From: Lachnospiraceae bacterium
GTDB taxonomy: Bacteria; Bacillota; Clostridia; Lachnospirales; Lachnospiraceae
Length of the DNA stretch: 64,000 nucleotides
Reading direction: 5' to 3'
Assembly: GCA_017548765.1 (NCBI GenBank)
Contig: JAFYZH010000063.1
Location: forward strand, 1 to 64,000
This document shows positions 50,531-59,041 of the stretch, piece by piece. The number at the start of each line of letters is the position of its first letter. The stretch's first letter is position 1. The position numbers and the translations under genes are program-made. The notes below the pieces were generated by a model, which did no database searches, was not told the DNA's origin, and was given only the letters and a program-made list of their open reading frames with translations.

Positions 50531-51526
50531 TTGGACCAATTCATTGAAAATGTGAAGAAACTGTATGGCTTGAAGGATTATGAATTAAGCGTAGTATCCG
50601 GTCATGAAGGTGGGCGCAATCTTGTGTACGTGTGCTTCAAAGCGGGGGAGCCGGAGTATGTGTTAAGGCTTTCCTTGCTGGGTGACAGAAGTGCGGAAGA
50701 GTATTACGCCGAGGCGGAATTCGTACACTATCTGGCAGATAACGGCGCCCCGGTGGCGGATGTGATCCCTTCTTCCAACGGGAAACTCGTGGAAGCATTT
50801 TCCGCGGACGGAAAAGAGTGTTTTGTGATGCTGTTTTCCTACGCCAAAGGAATGTTGATCTCGGACAATGGATACAGGTACCGGGAGGGCGCTCCGCTGG
50901 AAGAGTATTTCTTTAATACCGGTAAGACGTTGGGCGCGATCCACAGGCTGTCCAAGGAATATAAGCCCGTGAATAAAAGGCCGGAGTACTTCGACAAGTA
51001 CAACCGGGAGTATATCGACGCATTGATCCCGGATGAGTACGAAGAACTGAAAAAAGCGATCGGGGAGCGTCTGGACGACTTTTGCAAGTTGCCTGCAGAT
51101 GAAAGCGTTTACGGATTGGTCCACTTTGATTTCAGTGACGGAAACTATCACATTGACATGAAGACCGGGGATATCACGGTATTTGATTTTGATAACTGCA
51201 TGTATTGCTGGTATATGTTCGATCTGGCGAACCTCTGGACTCATGGGATCGGTTGGTTTCAGTATGAACCGGATGGCGAAAAGCGCATGGAGTACATGAA
51301 AGGCTATTTTGATACGGTGGTGGCCGGATACCGGAGCGAGACCGAGGTATCCGACGAAATGCTTTCGCAGCTTCCGCTGTTCATCGACATGGTTCTGATC
51401 GAGAACATCGTCGATGAGTTTGAGTGCTGCGCACGCGAAGGAGAAGAGTTGGATCCCGAAGATATCGAAGATGCCGCAGAATGCCTGATCGAGCATATAC
51501 CATATGCAGGGTATGGGGAAATGTAG
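50531..51526 (+). CDS. Aminoglycoside phosphotransferase-fold kinase
   Basis: A 331-residue APH-fold kinase from a TTG start (AAAGGAGAA upstream, no ATG nearby). It shows the nucleotide-binding N-lobe (GGRNLVYVCFKAGEPEYVLRL), the catalytic loop VHFDFSDGNYHID in place of HGDLxxxN, and the metal-binding ITVFDFDNC (DFG equivalent), then YCWYMFDLANLW. The family phosphorylates aminoglycosides, choline, homoserine or sugars. Substitution of F for G-D in the loop (HFDFSDGN) is shared by the homoserine-kinase-II-like subgroup. The substrate is unknown. Confidence 0.86.
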   Translation: MDQFIENVKKLYGLKDYELSVVSGHEGGRNLVYVCFKAGEPEYVLRLSLLGDRSAEEYYAEAEFVHYLADNGAPVADVIPSSNGKLVEAFSADGKECFVMLFSYAKGMLISDNGYRYREGAPLEEYFFNTGKTLGAIHRLSKEYKPVNKRPEYFDKYNREYIDALIPDEYEELKKAIGERLDDFCKLPADESVYGLVHFDFSDGNYHIDMKTGDITVFDFDNCMYCWYMFDLANLWTHGIGWFQYEPDGEKRMEYMKGYFDTVVAGYRSETEVSDEMLSQLPLFIDMVLIENIVDEFECCAREGEELDPEDIEDAAECLIEHIPYAGYGEM

Positions 51527-51549
51527 AGTGGAATCGTAGGAGAGGATTT

Positions 51550-52488
51550 ATGGATAATTATAGTGAAAAAATATCAGAACGTATGTGGAACCAGCCTGAC
51601 AAAGGTGAACTGGAAGCCGAGCGAGAAAAGACATTTATAGATGACATTGTTCAGAAAGCGCATATTGAACGTGAGCTCCTGCAATCTCTTGATGGGATCA
51701 GTACTGCATTTGACGGCGGGGCAGGATGCGGAAGATTTTCTATTCTACTTGCAAAACATGGAGTCCGCGTTACACATTTTGATATCTCACAACCCATGAT
51801 CAATAAAGCAAGGGAAATCGCAGAACGGGAAGGTGTTGCCGACAGGATCACCTTTGTAAAAGGAGCACTGGAAGATCTTTCTGCTTATGCAGATCGAAGT
51901 TTTGATCTTGTGATGTCATTTGATTCGCCGATCTCTTACACGTATCCAAATCATGAGAAGGTGATCGGAGAGCTGGTAAGGATCGCAAAAAAGCGAATCA
52001 TGTTCAGCGTATCCAGCAGGTTAGGATCGGTAGCATATCTGTCGAACCCGATCCAGAAGAATCAGTTTATCCTGGATAAAAATAGTAAGGATTCGTGGGT
52101 TCAGTGGTGCTTAAGTAGCAGAGAACAGCTGATAGAGGGCTTTTCATTCAGTAAGGAGAGTGTAGTTAAGGCATACGAAACGGGACTTCTTGGAGATGTG
52201 GAAGAAACCAAAGAGGCTTATGACCGTGGGGAGGTCCCGTGGTGCGTCACCTATCATTTTATGCCGGATGAACTGGAAAATATCCTGAAGAAATATGGTG
52301 TGAATAATATTACTTTTGCCGGGCCCGGAGCCTATGCTCGCACTATACCGAACGAGATACTCGTAAAGATCATGAATGATCAGAAGCAGAGAGAAGATTT
52401 TCTGGAGTTTTGTCACATGTACGACAGTAATCCCTATGTATGCGGTATGGGAAAAGATAATCTGTTTGTGAAGGGAGAACGCGGCTGA
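51550..52488 (+). CDS. SAM-dependent methyltransferase
   Basis: A 312-residue class I methyltransferase. Motif I is FDGGAGCGRFSILLAKHG (residues ~55-72), followed by the acidic strand THFDISQPMINKAREIAERE. Motif II/III regions are ITFVKGALEDLSAYADRSFDLVMSFDSPISY, then ELVRIAKKRIMFSVSS. The C-terminal ~130 residues form a separate cap. AGGAGAGG lies before the ATG. It lies 23 bp after the kinase gene, so the two may act on the same small molecule; that is inference. Confidence 0.88.
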   Translation: MDNYSEKISERMWNQPDKGELEAEREKTFIDDIVQKAHIERELLQSLDGISTAFDGGAGCGRFSILLAKHGVRVTHFDISQPMINKAREIAEREGVADRITFVKGALEDLSAYADRSFDLVMSFDSPISYTYPNHEKVIGELVRIAKKRIMFSVSSRLGSVAYLSNPIQKNQFILDKNSKDSWVQWCLSSREQLIEGFSFSKESVVKAYETGLLGDVEETKEAYDRGEVPWCVTYHFMPDELENILKKYGVNNITFAGPGAYARTIPNEILVKIMNDQKQREDFLEFCHMYDSNPYVCGMGKDNLFVKGERG

Positions 52489-52510
52489 TGAGAGAGGATT
52501 ACGAGAAGAA

Positions 52511-53125
52511 GTGAAGGCGGATAAGATTCAATTTATCGAAGACAGGTCAACAGGGATAGAGGTCGTAAGTCTGGAGCAGGTTCAGATCACCTATCCTCCT
52601 CATACGCACGTGGATCATTATGTATTTGGGATCGTGACGGAAGGAACGATCCGGATCCGCATAGATGACCAGTGTTACGAATGCACGGAGGGAGAGTATT
52701 TCTCGGTGCTTCCGGATGTCAGGCATTCGATCGAACCCAAAACAGAACATTATTCCATGATCACCACATGCATCCCGAAGACCGACGAGATCAAGAAGGA
52801 TCTGGATGTTATAAAAAGAGAGATCATTGGTAATCCGGAACTGGAACTCAGCATTGCCCAGATGTCCCAAAAGGTCAATATCAGTTCCTACCACATGATA
52901 CGCAAGTTCTCGGATGAAAACGGCCTTACACCGCATAAGTTTCAGATGCAGTGCCGGGTCCGCAAGGCGCAGCAGCTACTCCGCGAGGGGCATAAGGTGG
53001 TCGATGTGGCCTACATGGTCGGCTTCTGCGATCAAAGCCATCTGGACCGGGTGTTCAAAAAACAAGTCGGGATATCGCCTGAACAATTTGCAAACTCCGC
53101 AATTTCATCCAATGCCGACGCGTAA
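52511..53125 (+). CDS. AraC family regulator with cupin sensor domain
   Basis: A 204-residue regulator from a GTG start. Residues ~15-90 form a cupin (YPPHTHVDHYVFGIVTEGTI.. YFSVLPDVRHSIEP), which in AraC proteins binds a small ligand, and the C-terminal double HTH is seen in LSIAQMSQKVNISSYHMIRKFSDENGLTPHKFQMQCRVRKAQQLL and VAYMVGFCDQSHLDRVFKKQVGISP. It starts 22 bp after the methyltransferase gene and precedes a cupin enzyme, possibly regulating it. GAGAAGAA lies upstream. Confidence 0.88.
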   Translation: MKADKIQFIEDRSTGIEVVSLEQVQITYPPHTHVDHYVFGIVTEGTIRIRIDDQCYECTEGEYFSVLPDVRHSIEPKTEHYSMITTCIPKTDEIKKDLDVIKREIIGNPELELSIAQMSQKVNISSYHMIRKFSDENGLTPHKFQMQCRVRKAQQLLREGHKVVDVAYMVGFCDQSHLDRVFKKQVGISPEQFANSAISSNADA

Positions 53126-53172
53126 GTTTTTGATATGATCGTCCTATCAAAATCAAAGAAAGGACAATCATT

Positions 53173-53562
53173 ATGAAAGACATGGTTTTTGAGGCATTTA
53201 ACAATGGACGTTTTGTGATCCCGGGGGAGCAGAGAGCATTCGATGCGATCCCCTGGTCGAAGCATCCTACATTCGAGGGCGTTGAACTGAAGCACATCGT
53301 GACGGCGAAAGAGACCGGAGGCTCCTATAGTTTCCATCTGGTCAGGATCGCGCCGGGAAAAAGCATCCTGGATCACATTCATGATCCTCAGTTGGAAACG
53401 CATGAAGTGATCGCGGGAAATGGTACATGCATCAATGATGGTTGTGAGATCGAGTATGTTCCGGGAGTGATCTCGGTCATGCCGCCTAAGGTACACCACG
53501 AGGTGCATGCCGGCGATGACGGGTTGTATCTGTTTGCCAAGTTTATGCCCGCTCTGTGCTGA
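53173..53562 (+). CDS. Cupin domain protein
   Basis: A 129-residue single-domain cupin. Motif 1 appears as ILDHIHDPQLETHEVIAGNGTC, with His and Glu at metal-ligand positions, and motif 2 as VISVMPPKVHHEVHAGDDGLYLFAKF. This could bind a metal and act on or sense a small molecule. The N-terminal strand repeats the style of the preceding regulator. GAAAGGA precedes the ATG. A terminator follows at 53613. Confidence 0.86.
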   Translation: MKDMVFEAFNNGRFVIPGEQRAFDAIPWSKHPTFEGVELKHIVTAKETGGSYSFHLVRIAPGKSILDHIHDPQLETHEVIAGNGTCINDGCEIEYVPGVISVMPPKVHHEVHAGDDGLYLFAKFMPALC

Positions 53563-53612
53563 TATTGTGTATTTGTTTGATCAACAGGAACATAACGGAA
53601 TACACGTGCTTG

Positions 53613-53639
53613 AAAAGGTCCCTGCCCGGGGCTTTTTCT
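53613..53639 (+). terminator. Terminator after the cupin gene
   Basis: A ten-base arm AAAAGGTCCC pairs with GGGGCTTTTT (53613-53622 with 53628-53637; two G-T pairs) across a five-base loop, and the T-run forms part of the right arm. Confidence 0.65.
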
Positions 53640-53661
53640 TGTTGTATAAAAATGCTGAAGG

Positions 53662-53690
53662 TATACAGGCCTGGGGATTTGTGGTATAAT
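53662..53690 (+). promoter_or_regulatory. Probable promoter before the histidine phosphatase gene
   Basis: TATACA (53662-53667) and a perfect TATAAT (53685-53690) are spaced by 17 bp, directly after the cupin terminator. Confidence 0.5.
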
Positions 53691-53744
53691 AATCTTTAAC
53701 ACTTGTAACCTCGAGGCTATAGACAGAGATATAGAAGGATGATC

Positions 53745-54320
53745 ATGATACTATTAATGCGACATGGCAAAGATGATGCTTCCAGGCTGGGCGGATGGAG
53801 TGATGCCGGCCTTACACAAAGCGGAATAGAGCAAGTTAAAAATGCTTGTAAACGGTTTGCGGACAATGCGTATGATATCCGGCATATTTTTGCCAGCGAT
53901 CTGCAGCGCGCAAAGGAAACCGCCGATATCGTGGCCAAACAGTTAGAACTGCCGGTCCAATACCTAAAAGCATTCAGAGAGACGAATAACGGGGATTTGG
54001 CAGGCATTTCTAAGATAAGGTTCAAAAAGGAGTATCCCGGACTGTATTATTCTGCCTTAGGATGGGAGCAACAATACCCCAATGGAGAAAGCCCGAGGCA
54101 GTTTTATGAGCGTATCAAAGATGCCTGGGCTGAATTTAAGAGCACAACTTCAACGCTAGAGGGCAATATACTCTTGGTCACACATGCCGGTGTTATTGAT
54201 ATCATCTGTTGCATAGAAGCCGGGCTTCCGTACACCAACAAGGAAGGCCGCTTCCTTATCGGCCACGCGGAGATCATTGACCCCCAAAAACGAATTCGAG
54301 ATCTGCAGGAGAAGAAATGA
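53745..54320 (+). CDS. Histidine phosphatase family protein
   Basis: A 191-residue phosphoglycerate-mutase-like phosphatase. The catalytic block LLMRHGKDDASRLGGWSDAGLTQSG has the RHG motif, a second block FASDLQRAKETADIV supplies the catalytic Arg, and the second His lies in LLVTHAGVIDII. The acidic residue comes from the RETNNGDLAG region. Such enzymes hydrolyse phosphorylated small molecules (sugars, cobalamin intermediates). ATG 53745 is chosen because AGAAGG lies 6 bp upstream; ATG 53739 touches the site. It starts a new transcription unit in the island. Confidence 0.88.
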   Translation: MILLMRHGKDDASRLGGWSDAGLTQSGIEQVKNACKRFADNAYDIRHIFASDLQRAKETADIVAKQLELPVQYLKAFRETNNGDLAGISKIRFKKEYPGLYYSALGWEQQYPNGESPRQFYERIKDAWAEFKSTTSTLEGNILLVTHAGVIDIICCIEAGLPYTNKEGRFLIGHAEIIDPQKRIRDLQEKK

Positions 54321-54393
54321 ATATACGTAGACTCGCAAAACCGGATCACTATTGTCCATATGGAGAAGGAACTACTAACGGAGGTGATAAGTC

Positions 54394-55155
54394 ATGATCA
54401 CAGATTCATTTGATAAAAATACAGAGGAGATCCTCAAGGTCTGGAAGAACGAAGATGCTAAGAAAGTGGATGCGTGCATCCTGACGTTTTCGAACGAGAT
54501 ATTCCAGTATGTGCTGGAAGCATTTGACTGTGAAAAGATCGGAGATCTGTATTCCACGAACGGTCCTAAACCGATCTATGGTTTTACGTATAAGGGAAAA
54601 GAATTCGCCGTGTATATGTCCTTCATCGGAGGCCCCGGATGCGTGGCAGATATGGAAGACACCATGTCCATCATCAACACGGATAAGTACATCGTGTTCG
54701 GAGGCAGCGGATGTCTGAATAAAGAGATTGCGAGAGGCAGAGTCATGGTACCGACAGAGGCTTATCGTGATGAGGGAACCTCGTATCATTTCGCTCCGGC
54801 ATCGGACTATATCGATGTGAAAAACAGCGATGTGGTAGCCGCATTCATGGAGGAAGCAGGCCTGCCGTTTATTCAGGGAAAGACCTGGACGACAGATGCG
54901 CCGCACCGTGAGACCAGGGGCAATTTCGAAAAAAGAAAGAGTGAAGGTTGTATCTCTGTCGAGATGGAGTGCGCGGCCGTGCAGGCTATGTGCGACTTCA
55001 GAGGATTAAACGTTTACTACTTCCTCACCTCTGGAGATCTTCTCGATGCACCGAAGTGGGATGCACGAATGGAGAAAAACCAGAAGAAACATACACAGCA
55101 CGACCCGGGACACTTTGATATCGCCCTGGAACTCGCGTGCTATGTGACGGATTGA
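54394..55155 (+). CDS. Nucleoside phosphorylase-like protein (PNP/UDP family), paralog 2
   Basis: A 253-residue paralog of the protein at 47628-48395, with the same block order: KYIVFGGSGCLNK, VMVPTEAYRDEGTSYHF, GKTWTTDAPHRETRG and CISVEMECAAVQAMCDFRG. The two share roughly the same length and the closing region but are clearly diverged. GGAGGTGA precedes the ATG. Having two members of this small family within 7 kb suggests related but distinct substrates. A phosphorolytic or hydrolytic N-glycosidic activity is expected. Confidence 0.86.
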   Translation: MITDSFDKNTEEILKVWKNEDAKKVDACILTFSNEIFQYVLEAFDCEKIGDLYSTNGPKPIYGFTYKGKEFAVYMSFIGGPGCVADMEDTMSIINTDKYIVFGGSGCLNKEIARGRVMVPTEAYRDEGTSYHFAPASDYIDVKNSDVVAAFMEEAGLPFIQGKTWTTDAPHRETRGNFEKRKSEGCISVEMECAAVQAMCDFRGLNVYYFLTSGDLLDAPKWDARMEKNQKKHTQHDPGHFDIALELACYVTD

Positions 55156-55191
55156 GTTCGTCGGAGAAAGCAAGGATGAAGAACAACGAGC

Positions 55192-56106
55192 ATGGATGAG
55201 AGAAAACTTCAAGAGATACTGAAATGGAATTATGGGATAGAAGCTTCTTCTCTGGAACTCTTAAGAGAGGGAGGAAGTCATACCTATGTTGTGAATGGTG
55301 AGAAGAAATACCTGCTTAAGGTCATCGGCTCCGCGTTTGCGGATACTGCAAAGCAGTCGGTGGAGGTTATGAGGTATCTGGAAAAGTGTGGCTTTCCGGT
55401 CCCCGCGACGATCCTGACGAAGGACGGAGAGGTGATCTTCCGTGCGGAGGTCGAGGGCGAGGAAAACCTTATCACGCTGATGGAGTACATCGAGGGAGAA
55501 GAACCGGATCTGGAGGAACAGGCAAAAAATGTCGGAGCACTGGTGTCAGCACTTCATGAGTTGATGAAGCATTGTCCTGTTGAGCCGGTTACGCATGGAA
55601 AAGCGTTTTTTCTCGAACGCTATCTGGAGTTTCTGCGCAAGAAAAACTATCCGCAGATCGCTGCTTACGAGGAACTGGCAGGGCGCCTGTGGGAGAAGGT
55701 GAAGGATCAGCCGTGCGAGATCTGCCATGGGGATCTGCACAGGGGAAATCTTCTCCAGAGGGCGGATGGTAAGATCTACCTCGTCGATTTTGATACAGTC
55801 TGCCGTGCGCCCATCATGTTTGACATTATGGTGATGTGCGATATGACGGACTATTTCAGGCTGAAACCGGAAGACGTCGAGCTTACAAAAGAAGTGTACC
55901 GGAAGTTTCTTTCCGGGTATACGAGATACCAAGCACTCAGTCGTGAAGAGGTGCTTTCCTTTACGGACTGGGTGGCGATCCGGCATTTCCAGCTTCAGGC
56001 GACGATCCTGGAAATACATGGGATCGATTGCATCGATGAGAGATTTATCGACTATCAGCTGTACTGGCTGAATCAATGGCAGGAGAGCGCGAAAGGATTA
56101 ATATGA
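55192..56106 (+). CDS. Aminoglycoside phosphotransferase-fold kinase
   Basis: A 304-residue APH-fold kinase. The N-lobe shows GGSHTYVVNGEKKYLLKV (Lys for ATP), VEGEENLITLMEYIEG is the hinge, and the C-lobe has the catalytic HGDLHRGNLL and metal-binding KIYLVDFDTVC, both complete. This is closer to consensus than the kinase at 50531. The following acetyltransferase gene overlaps its stop by four bases (ATGA), so the kinase and GNAT are coupled and may modify the same class of compound. No aminoglycoside specificity can be inferred. Confidence 0.9.
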   Translation: MDERKLQEILKWNYGIEASSLELLREGGSHTYVVNGEKKYLLKVIGSAFADTAKQSVEVMRYLEKCGFPVPATILTKDGEVIFRAEVEGEENLITLMEYIEGEEPDLEEQAKNVGALVSALHELMKHCPVEPVTHGKAFFLERYLEFLRKKNYPQIAAYEELAGRLWEKVKDQPCEICHGDLHRGNLLQRADGKIYLVDFDTVCRAPIMFDIMVMCDMTDYFRLKPEDVELTKEVYRKFLSGYTRYQALSREEVLSFTDWVAIRHFQLQATILEIHGIDCIDERFIDYQLYWLNQWQESAKGLI

Positions 56107-56666
56107 TCTATCTTCAAACAGACAGACTGAAATTGAGGGATTATTCTGCGGATGATTTTGATGCTTACTACCGTTTAAAGACGGATGAGCAGACCATGTA
56201 TTACATGCAGGATATCAAGTGCGATTCGATCGAACAGGCGAAAGAAGAGTTTGCGGGCGTGCTGGCGGATATGGTGAAGGAAGACCGCAAATTCTATTTC
56301 CTTCACATGGAGTTGAAAGATACACATGAGCAGGTCGGAAGCATCGGCTACACCGTTGTGGATCGCACGCCGGTCGGGAAGATCGTGCATCTGGGCTACT
56401 TTACTTACCCTAAATTCTGGGGCAATGGATACACCTCCGAAGCGTTAAAACGTGTACTTGAATACGCATTCACGAAGGATGGTGTGTATCGGGTAACGAC
56501 CGGTTGCCTGGCGGAAAATAAAGGCTCGGAGCGCGTCATGCAAAAGAACGGCTTGATCAAAGAAGCCGAGCACAAAGACTATGAGTGGCACGACGGGAAG
56601 ATGAAAGACCGCCTGGAATACCGACTGCTTAGGCAGGAGTGGGAGAAACTGAACCCGCAGGAGTAG
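56103..56666 (+). CDS. GNAT family N-acetyltransferase
   Basis: A 187-residue acetyltransferase of the RimJ/L-like group: LQTDRLKLRDYSADDFDAYYRLK at the start, VGSIGYTVV, the YFTYPKFWGNGYTSEALKRVLEYAF acetyl-CoA block, and CLAENKGSERVMQKNGLIKEA. Its ATG overlaps the preceding kinase stop codon. The next GNAT gene begins 2 bp after its stop. Confidence 0.9.
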   Translation: MIYLQTDRLKLRDYSADDFDAYYRLKTDEQTMYYMQDIKCDSIEQAKEEFAGVLADMVKEDRKFYFLHMELKDTHEQVGSIGYTVVDRTPVGKIVHLGYFTYPKFWGNGYTSEALKRVLEYAFTKDGVYRVTTGCLAENKGSERVMQKNGLIKEAEHKDYEWHDGKMKDRLEYRLLRQEWEKLNPQE

Positions 56667-56668
56667 TT

Positions 56669-57385
56669 ATGGAAACACAAGATATTTATGAGATTTGGGA
56701 GAAGGATGGAAGCGGTGTGCTTACGACAGAGCCGCTGATCCTTACGGCTTGCAAGGCAGGAAAGATGGGGACGATCTTTTCGTATCCCGGTGGCTGCATC
56801 TACAAGACGGTATTTACGTATTTGTGCGGGAAGCCGGACGAAGGATTCCTCGCGGAACATCCGGACGTGCTCTATAACACCAGGCTGGTCTGCATGAGTC
56901 CGGAATGGGAAGAGTATATCCGGAAGATGCCGGTTCAGTTCGCTCTTCGGAGAGAGCTGATGAAGCCGCTTTCGGAAGAATCCGGTAAGAAACTAAGACC
57001 GCTTCCCGCGGGTTACAGCATCGGAGCTTTTACCGAAGAGGTATTTGAGAAGCATCCGTTCGACCAGGGACGGGGCTATTCGGATTATCAGGAATTTGCT
57101 GATCGGGCGACAGGCGCGGTCGTGCTGTTTGACGGTCAGGTCGTGGCTGCGTCATCGAGTTTCATTTCCTTCGACGGTCATCTGGAACTGGACGTATTTA
57201 CTGAGCCGGAACACCGAGGCAAAGGACTGGCAGACCACTGCGTTTACGAGATGATCCGGCGGAGCCACAGCAGAGGTTGGACCGTGCATTGGGATGCGCA
57301 GAACCCGATGTCGTCGAAGATGGCGATCGGGCATGGTTTCGTTCCGGAGGCCGAATACGCAGTGTACTGGCTGGAGAATCATTGA
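56669..57385 (+). CDS. GNAT acetyltransferase, two-domain type
   Basis: A 238-residue protein. The C-terminal half carries the GNAT core (VVAASSSFISFDGHLELDVFTEPEHRGKGLADHCVYEMI, RGKGLA acetyl-CoA loop, and VHWDAQNPMSSKMAIGHGF). The N-terminal half (about 1-115) is a different alpha/beta domain with a KPLSEESGKKLRPLP linker. This arrangement matches the GNAT_acetyltran group. It follows the previous GNAT gene by two bases. The substrate is unknown. Confidence 0.85.
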   Translation: METQDIYEIWEKDGSGVLTTEPLILTACKAGKMGTIFSYPGGCIYKTVFTYLCGKPDEGFLAEHPDVLYNTRLVCMSPEWEEYIRKMPVQFALRRELMKPLSEESGKKLRPLPAGYSIGAFTEEVFEKHPFDQGRGYSDYQEFADRATGAVVLFDGQVVAASSSFISFDGHLELDVFTEPEHRGKGLADHCVYEMIRRSHSRGWTVHWDAQNPMSSKMAIGHGFVPEAEYAVYWLENH

Positions 57386-57411
57386 CCGATCAAAACAGGA
57401 GGCAGATGAAA

Positions 57412-57891
57412 ATGATCATCAGAGAATATGGACCTGAAGATATAGGGGCAATGATCCGCATATGGAATGAAGTCGTCGAGGAGGGGATCGCATTTCCCCA
57501 GGAGGAGTGTCTCACCATAGAGACCGGTGCGGCTTTCTTCGCTTCCCAGAGTTTTACGGGAGTTGCCGAGGACGACGGGAAGATCGTGGGATTGTATATC
57601 CTCCATCCCAACAACGTGGGCCGTTGCAGCCACATTTGTAACGCCAGTTATGCGGTGGCCTCCGATGTGAGAGGAAAACATATCGGCGAGAAGCTGGTCA
57701 TGGATTGTCTGAAGAAGGGCAGGGAGCTGGGCTTTCGCGTGCTGCAGTTTAACGCAGTCGTGGAGAGTAACACGCACGCAAGGAATCTGTATGAGCGCCT
57801 GGGCTTTACGCAGTTGGGCACGATCCCGGGAGGCTTTCGCATGAAGGACGGACACTATGAAAACATCTGCCCGTATTACCATGAACTGTAG
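57412..57891 (+). CDS. GNAT family N-acetyltransferase, phosphinothricin-acetyltransferase-like
   Basis: A 159-residue acetyltransferase. REYGPEDIGAMIRIWNEVVEEG and TGAAFFASQSFTGVAEDDGKIVGLYILHPN lead to ASYAVASDVRGKHIGEKLVMDCL and the closing NAVVESNTHARNLYERLGFTQLGTIPGGFRMKDG, a pattern like PAT-type N-acetyltransferases. Two in-frame ATGs lie at 57406 and 57412; AGGAGG is 9 bp from the second and only 3 bp from the first, so 57412 is used. It is the last of three consecutive GNAT genes. Confidence 0.88.
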   Translation: MIIREYGPEDIGAMIRIWNEVVEEGIAFPQEECLTIETGAAFFASQSFTGVAEDDGKIVGLYILHPNNVGRCSHICNASYAVASDVRGKHIGEKLVMDCLKKGRELGFRVLQFNAVVESNTHARNLYERLGFTQLGTIPGGFRMKDGHYENICPYYHEL

Positions 57892-57938
57892 TTTTAAATT
57901 GGCAGAGATATTTGGAAGGTAAATAGGGAGTGGCGTTC

Positions 57939-58940
57939 ATGAAAACAGTTTTATTAGGTATATCCAATTACTGTGTTCCTTGTCATAATTATTGTCGGTA
58001 TTGCCTCCTTTCGTCATGTGGGAAGGCTTCCGGGATCGATTTTGACAGGGGACTTAAGTTCGCGGAAAGGGTCATAAATGAGTTGGCTGAGCTAAAGCCG
58101 GATATGACGTGCAACCACTATATCGGTTATTGTATGGACAGCCCGCGCCTTTTCGATTATATTGACTTTTGTAAGAAGTATTCATTGCCCAATGCTCGCT
58201 TTCTCCAGATGAACGGTTTTGCTTTCCGAACCGAAAATGAGATCGATGATCTGATGAAGAAGCTTCACGATGCCGGCGTTGAAATGCTCGATATATCCTT
58301 CTATGGAACCGGAGAGTACCATGATCGATTTGCCGGGCGAAAAGGCGATTTTGCGTTTTTGATGAACATGACCCGCTCTGCGATCAAAAACGAGCTTCAA
58401 GTATGGGGTAGCGTTCCTTTGATCCGGGAAAACCTTGCACAAATGGTGGAATTACGTCGGATTCTGGATGATCTGGGGATAGAGAAGTACTCCTATTTTC
58501 TTCCCCATAGCAAAGGCAGAGGCAGATCACTGGAGGATCAAAGAATCACAAAGTCGGAATTTGAGATACTTCCGAAATACATCAGGGACTCATTTCAGAA
58601 GATCAGGCATATGACAGAAAAGGAATGGCTTGCTTCGGGAGAGATAACGGAACCTGAAAAACGAACGGTGATGTTGGTGCTGAAGCCGGATAATATCGAA
58701 CATTTTGAAGGAATGAAGGCTGCAGAAATCGTATATGAACTCGAAGCCATGGATGATACATTCAGAGCACAAATACCTTCTGCATCGGAACTGGCTAAAA
58801 GGTATGGGCGCTCCGAGGGGCAAGAGTTATACAGATTTAAGGACCTGCTTCTTCGGTGGAGACAGGAATACATAAATGAATTCGGTTTAGACATATATGA
58901 CATGCAGGATGAGACGCATCATTTCAGCATTCATATTTGA
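57939..58940 (+). CDS. Radical SAM-like protein
   Basis: A 333-residue protein with the radical SAM cluster motif CHNYCRYC (C-x3-C-x2-C) at residues ~16-23, preceded by CVP and followed by LLSSCGK. The rest keeps a TIM-barrel-like pattern: NHYIGYCMDSP, FLQMNGFAFRTENEIDDLMKKLHDAGVEMLDISFYG and VWGSVPLIRENLAQMVELRRILDDLG. No SPASM/B12 domain is obvious, and the C-terminus is helical. It would use a [4Fe-4S] cluster and SAM to generate a radical; the substrate is unknown. ATG 57939 has TAGGGAG 8 bp upstream; GTG 57930 is an alternative. Confidence 0.82.
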   Translation: MKTVLLGISNYCVPCHNYCRYCLLSSCGKASGIDFDRGLKFAERVINELAELKPDMTCNHYIGYCMDSPRLFDYIDFCKKYSLPNARFLQMNGFAFRTENEIDDLMKKLHDAGVEMLDISFYGTGEYHDRFAGRKGDFAFLMNMTRSAIKNELQVWGSVPLIRENLAQMVELRRILDDLGIEKYSYFLPHSKGRGRSLEDQRITKSEFEILPKYIRDSFQKIRHMTEKEWLASGEITEPEKRTVMLVLKPDNIEHFEGMKAAEIVYELEAMDDTFRAQIPSASELAKRYGRSEGQELYRFKDLLLRWRQEYINEFGLDIYDMQDETHHFSIHI

Positions 58941-59040
58941 CAGAAGCGTAGAATATTCCGTTTCCTATGATGCAGATCTTAGGGGTCGGTATGCTGAGTA
59001 TATGTTGGAGCAGATCGAGAACTCGATAGAAGGTGAGTAA
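58909..59040 (+). CDS. Possible short ORF or displaced C-terminus (43 residues)
   Basis: Overlapping the end of the radical SAM gene in another frame, 58909-59040 encodes a 43-residue peptide ending RYAEYMLEQIENSIEGE, with a good amphipathic helix and codon usage like the neighbours. It lacks a ribosome binding site. It might be a displaced C-terminal extension lost by frameshift, or a small coupled protein. The following gene starts 2 bp after its stop. Confidence 0.25.
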   Translation: MRRIISAFIFDRSVEYSVSYDADLRGRYAEYMLEQIENSIEGE

Positions 59041-59041
59041 A

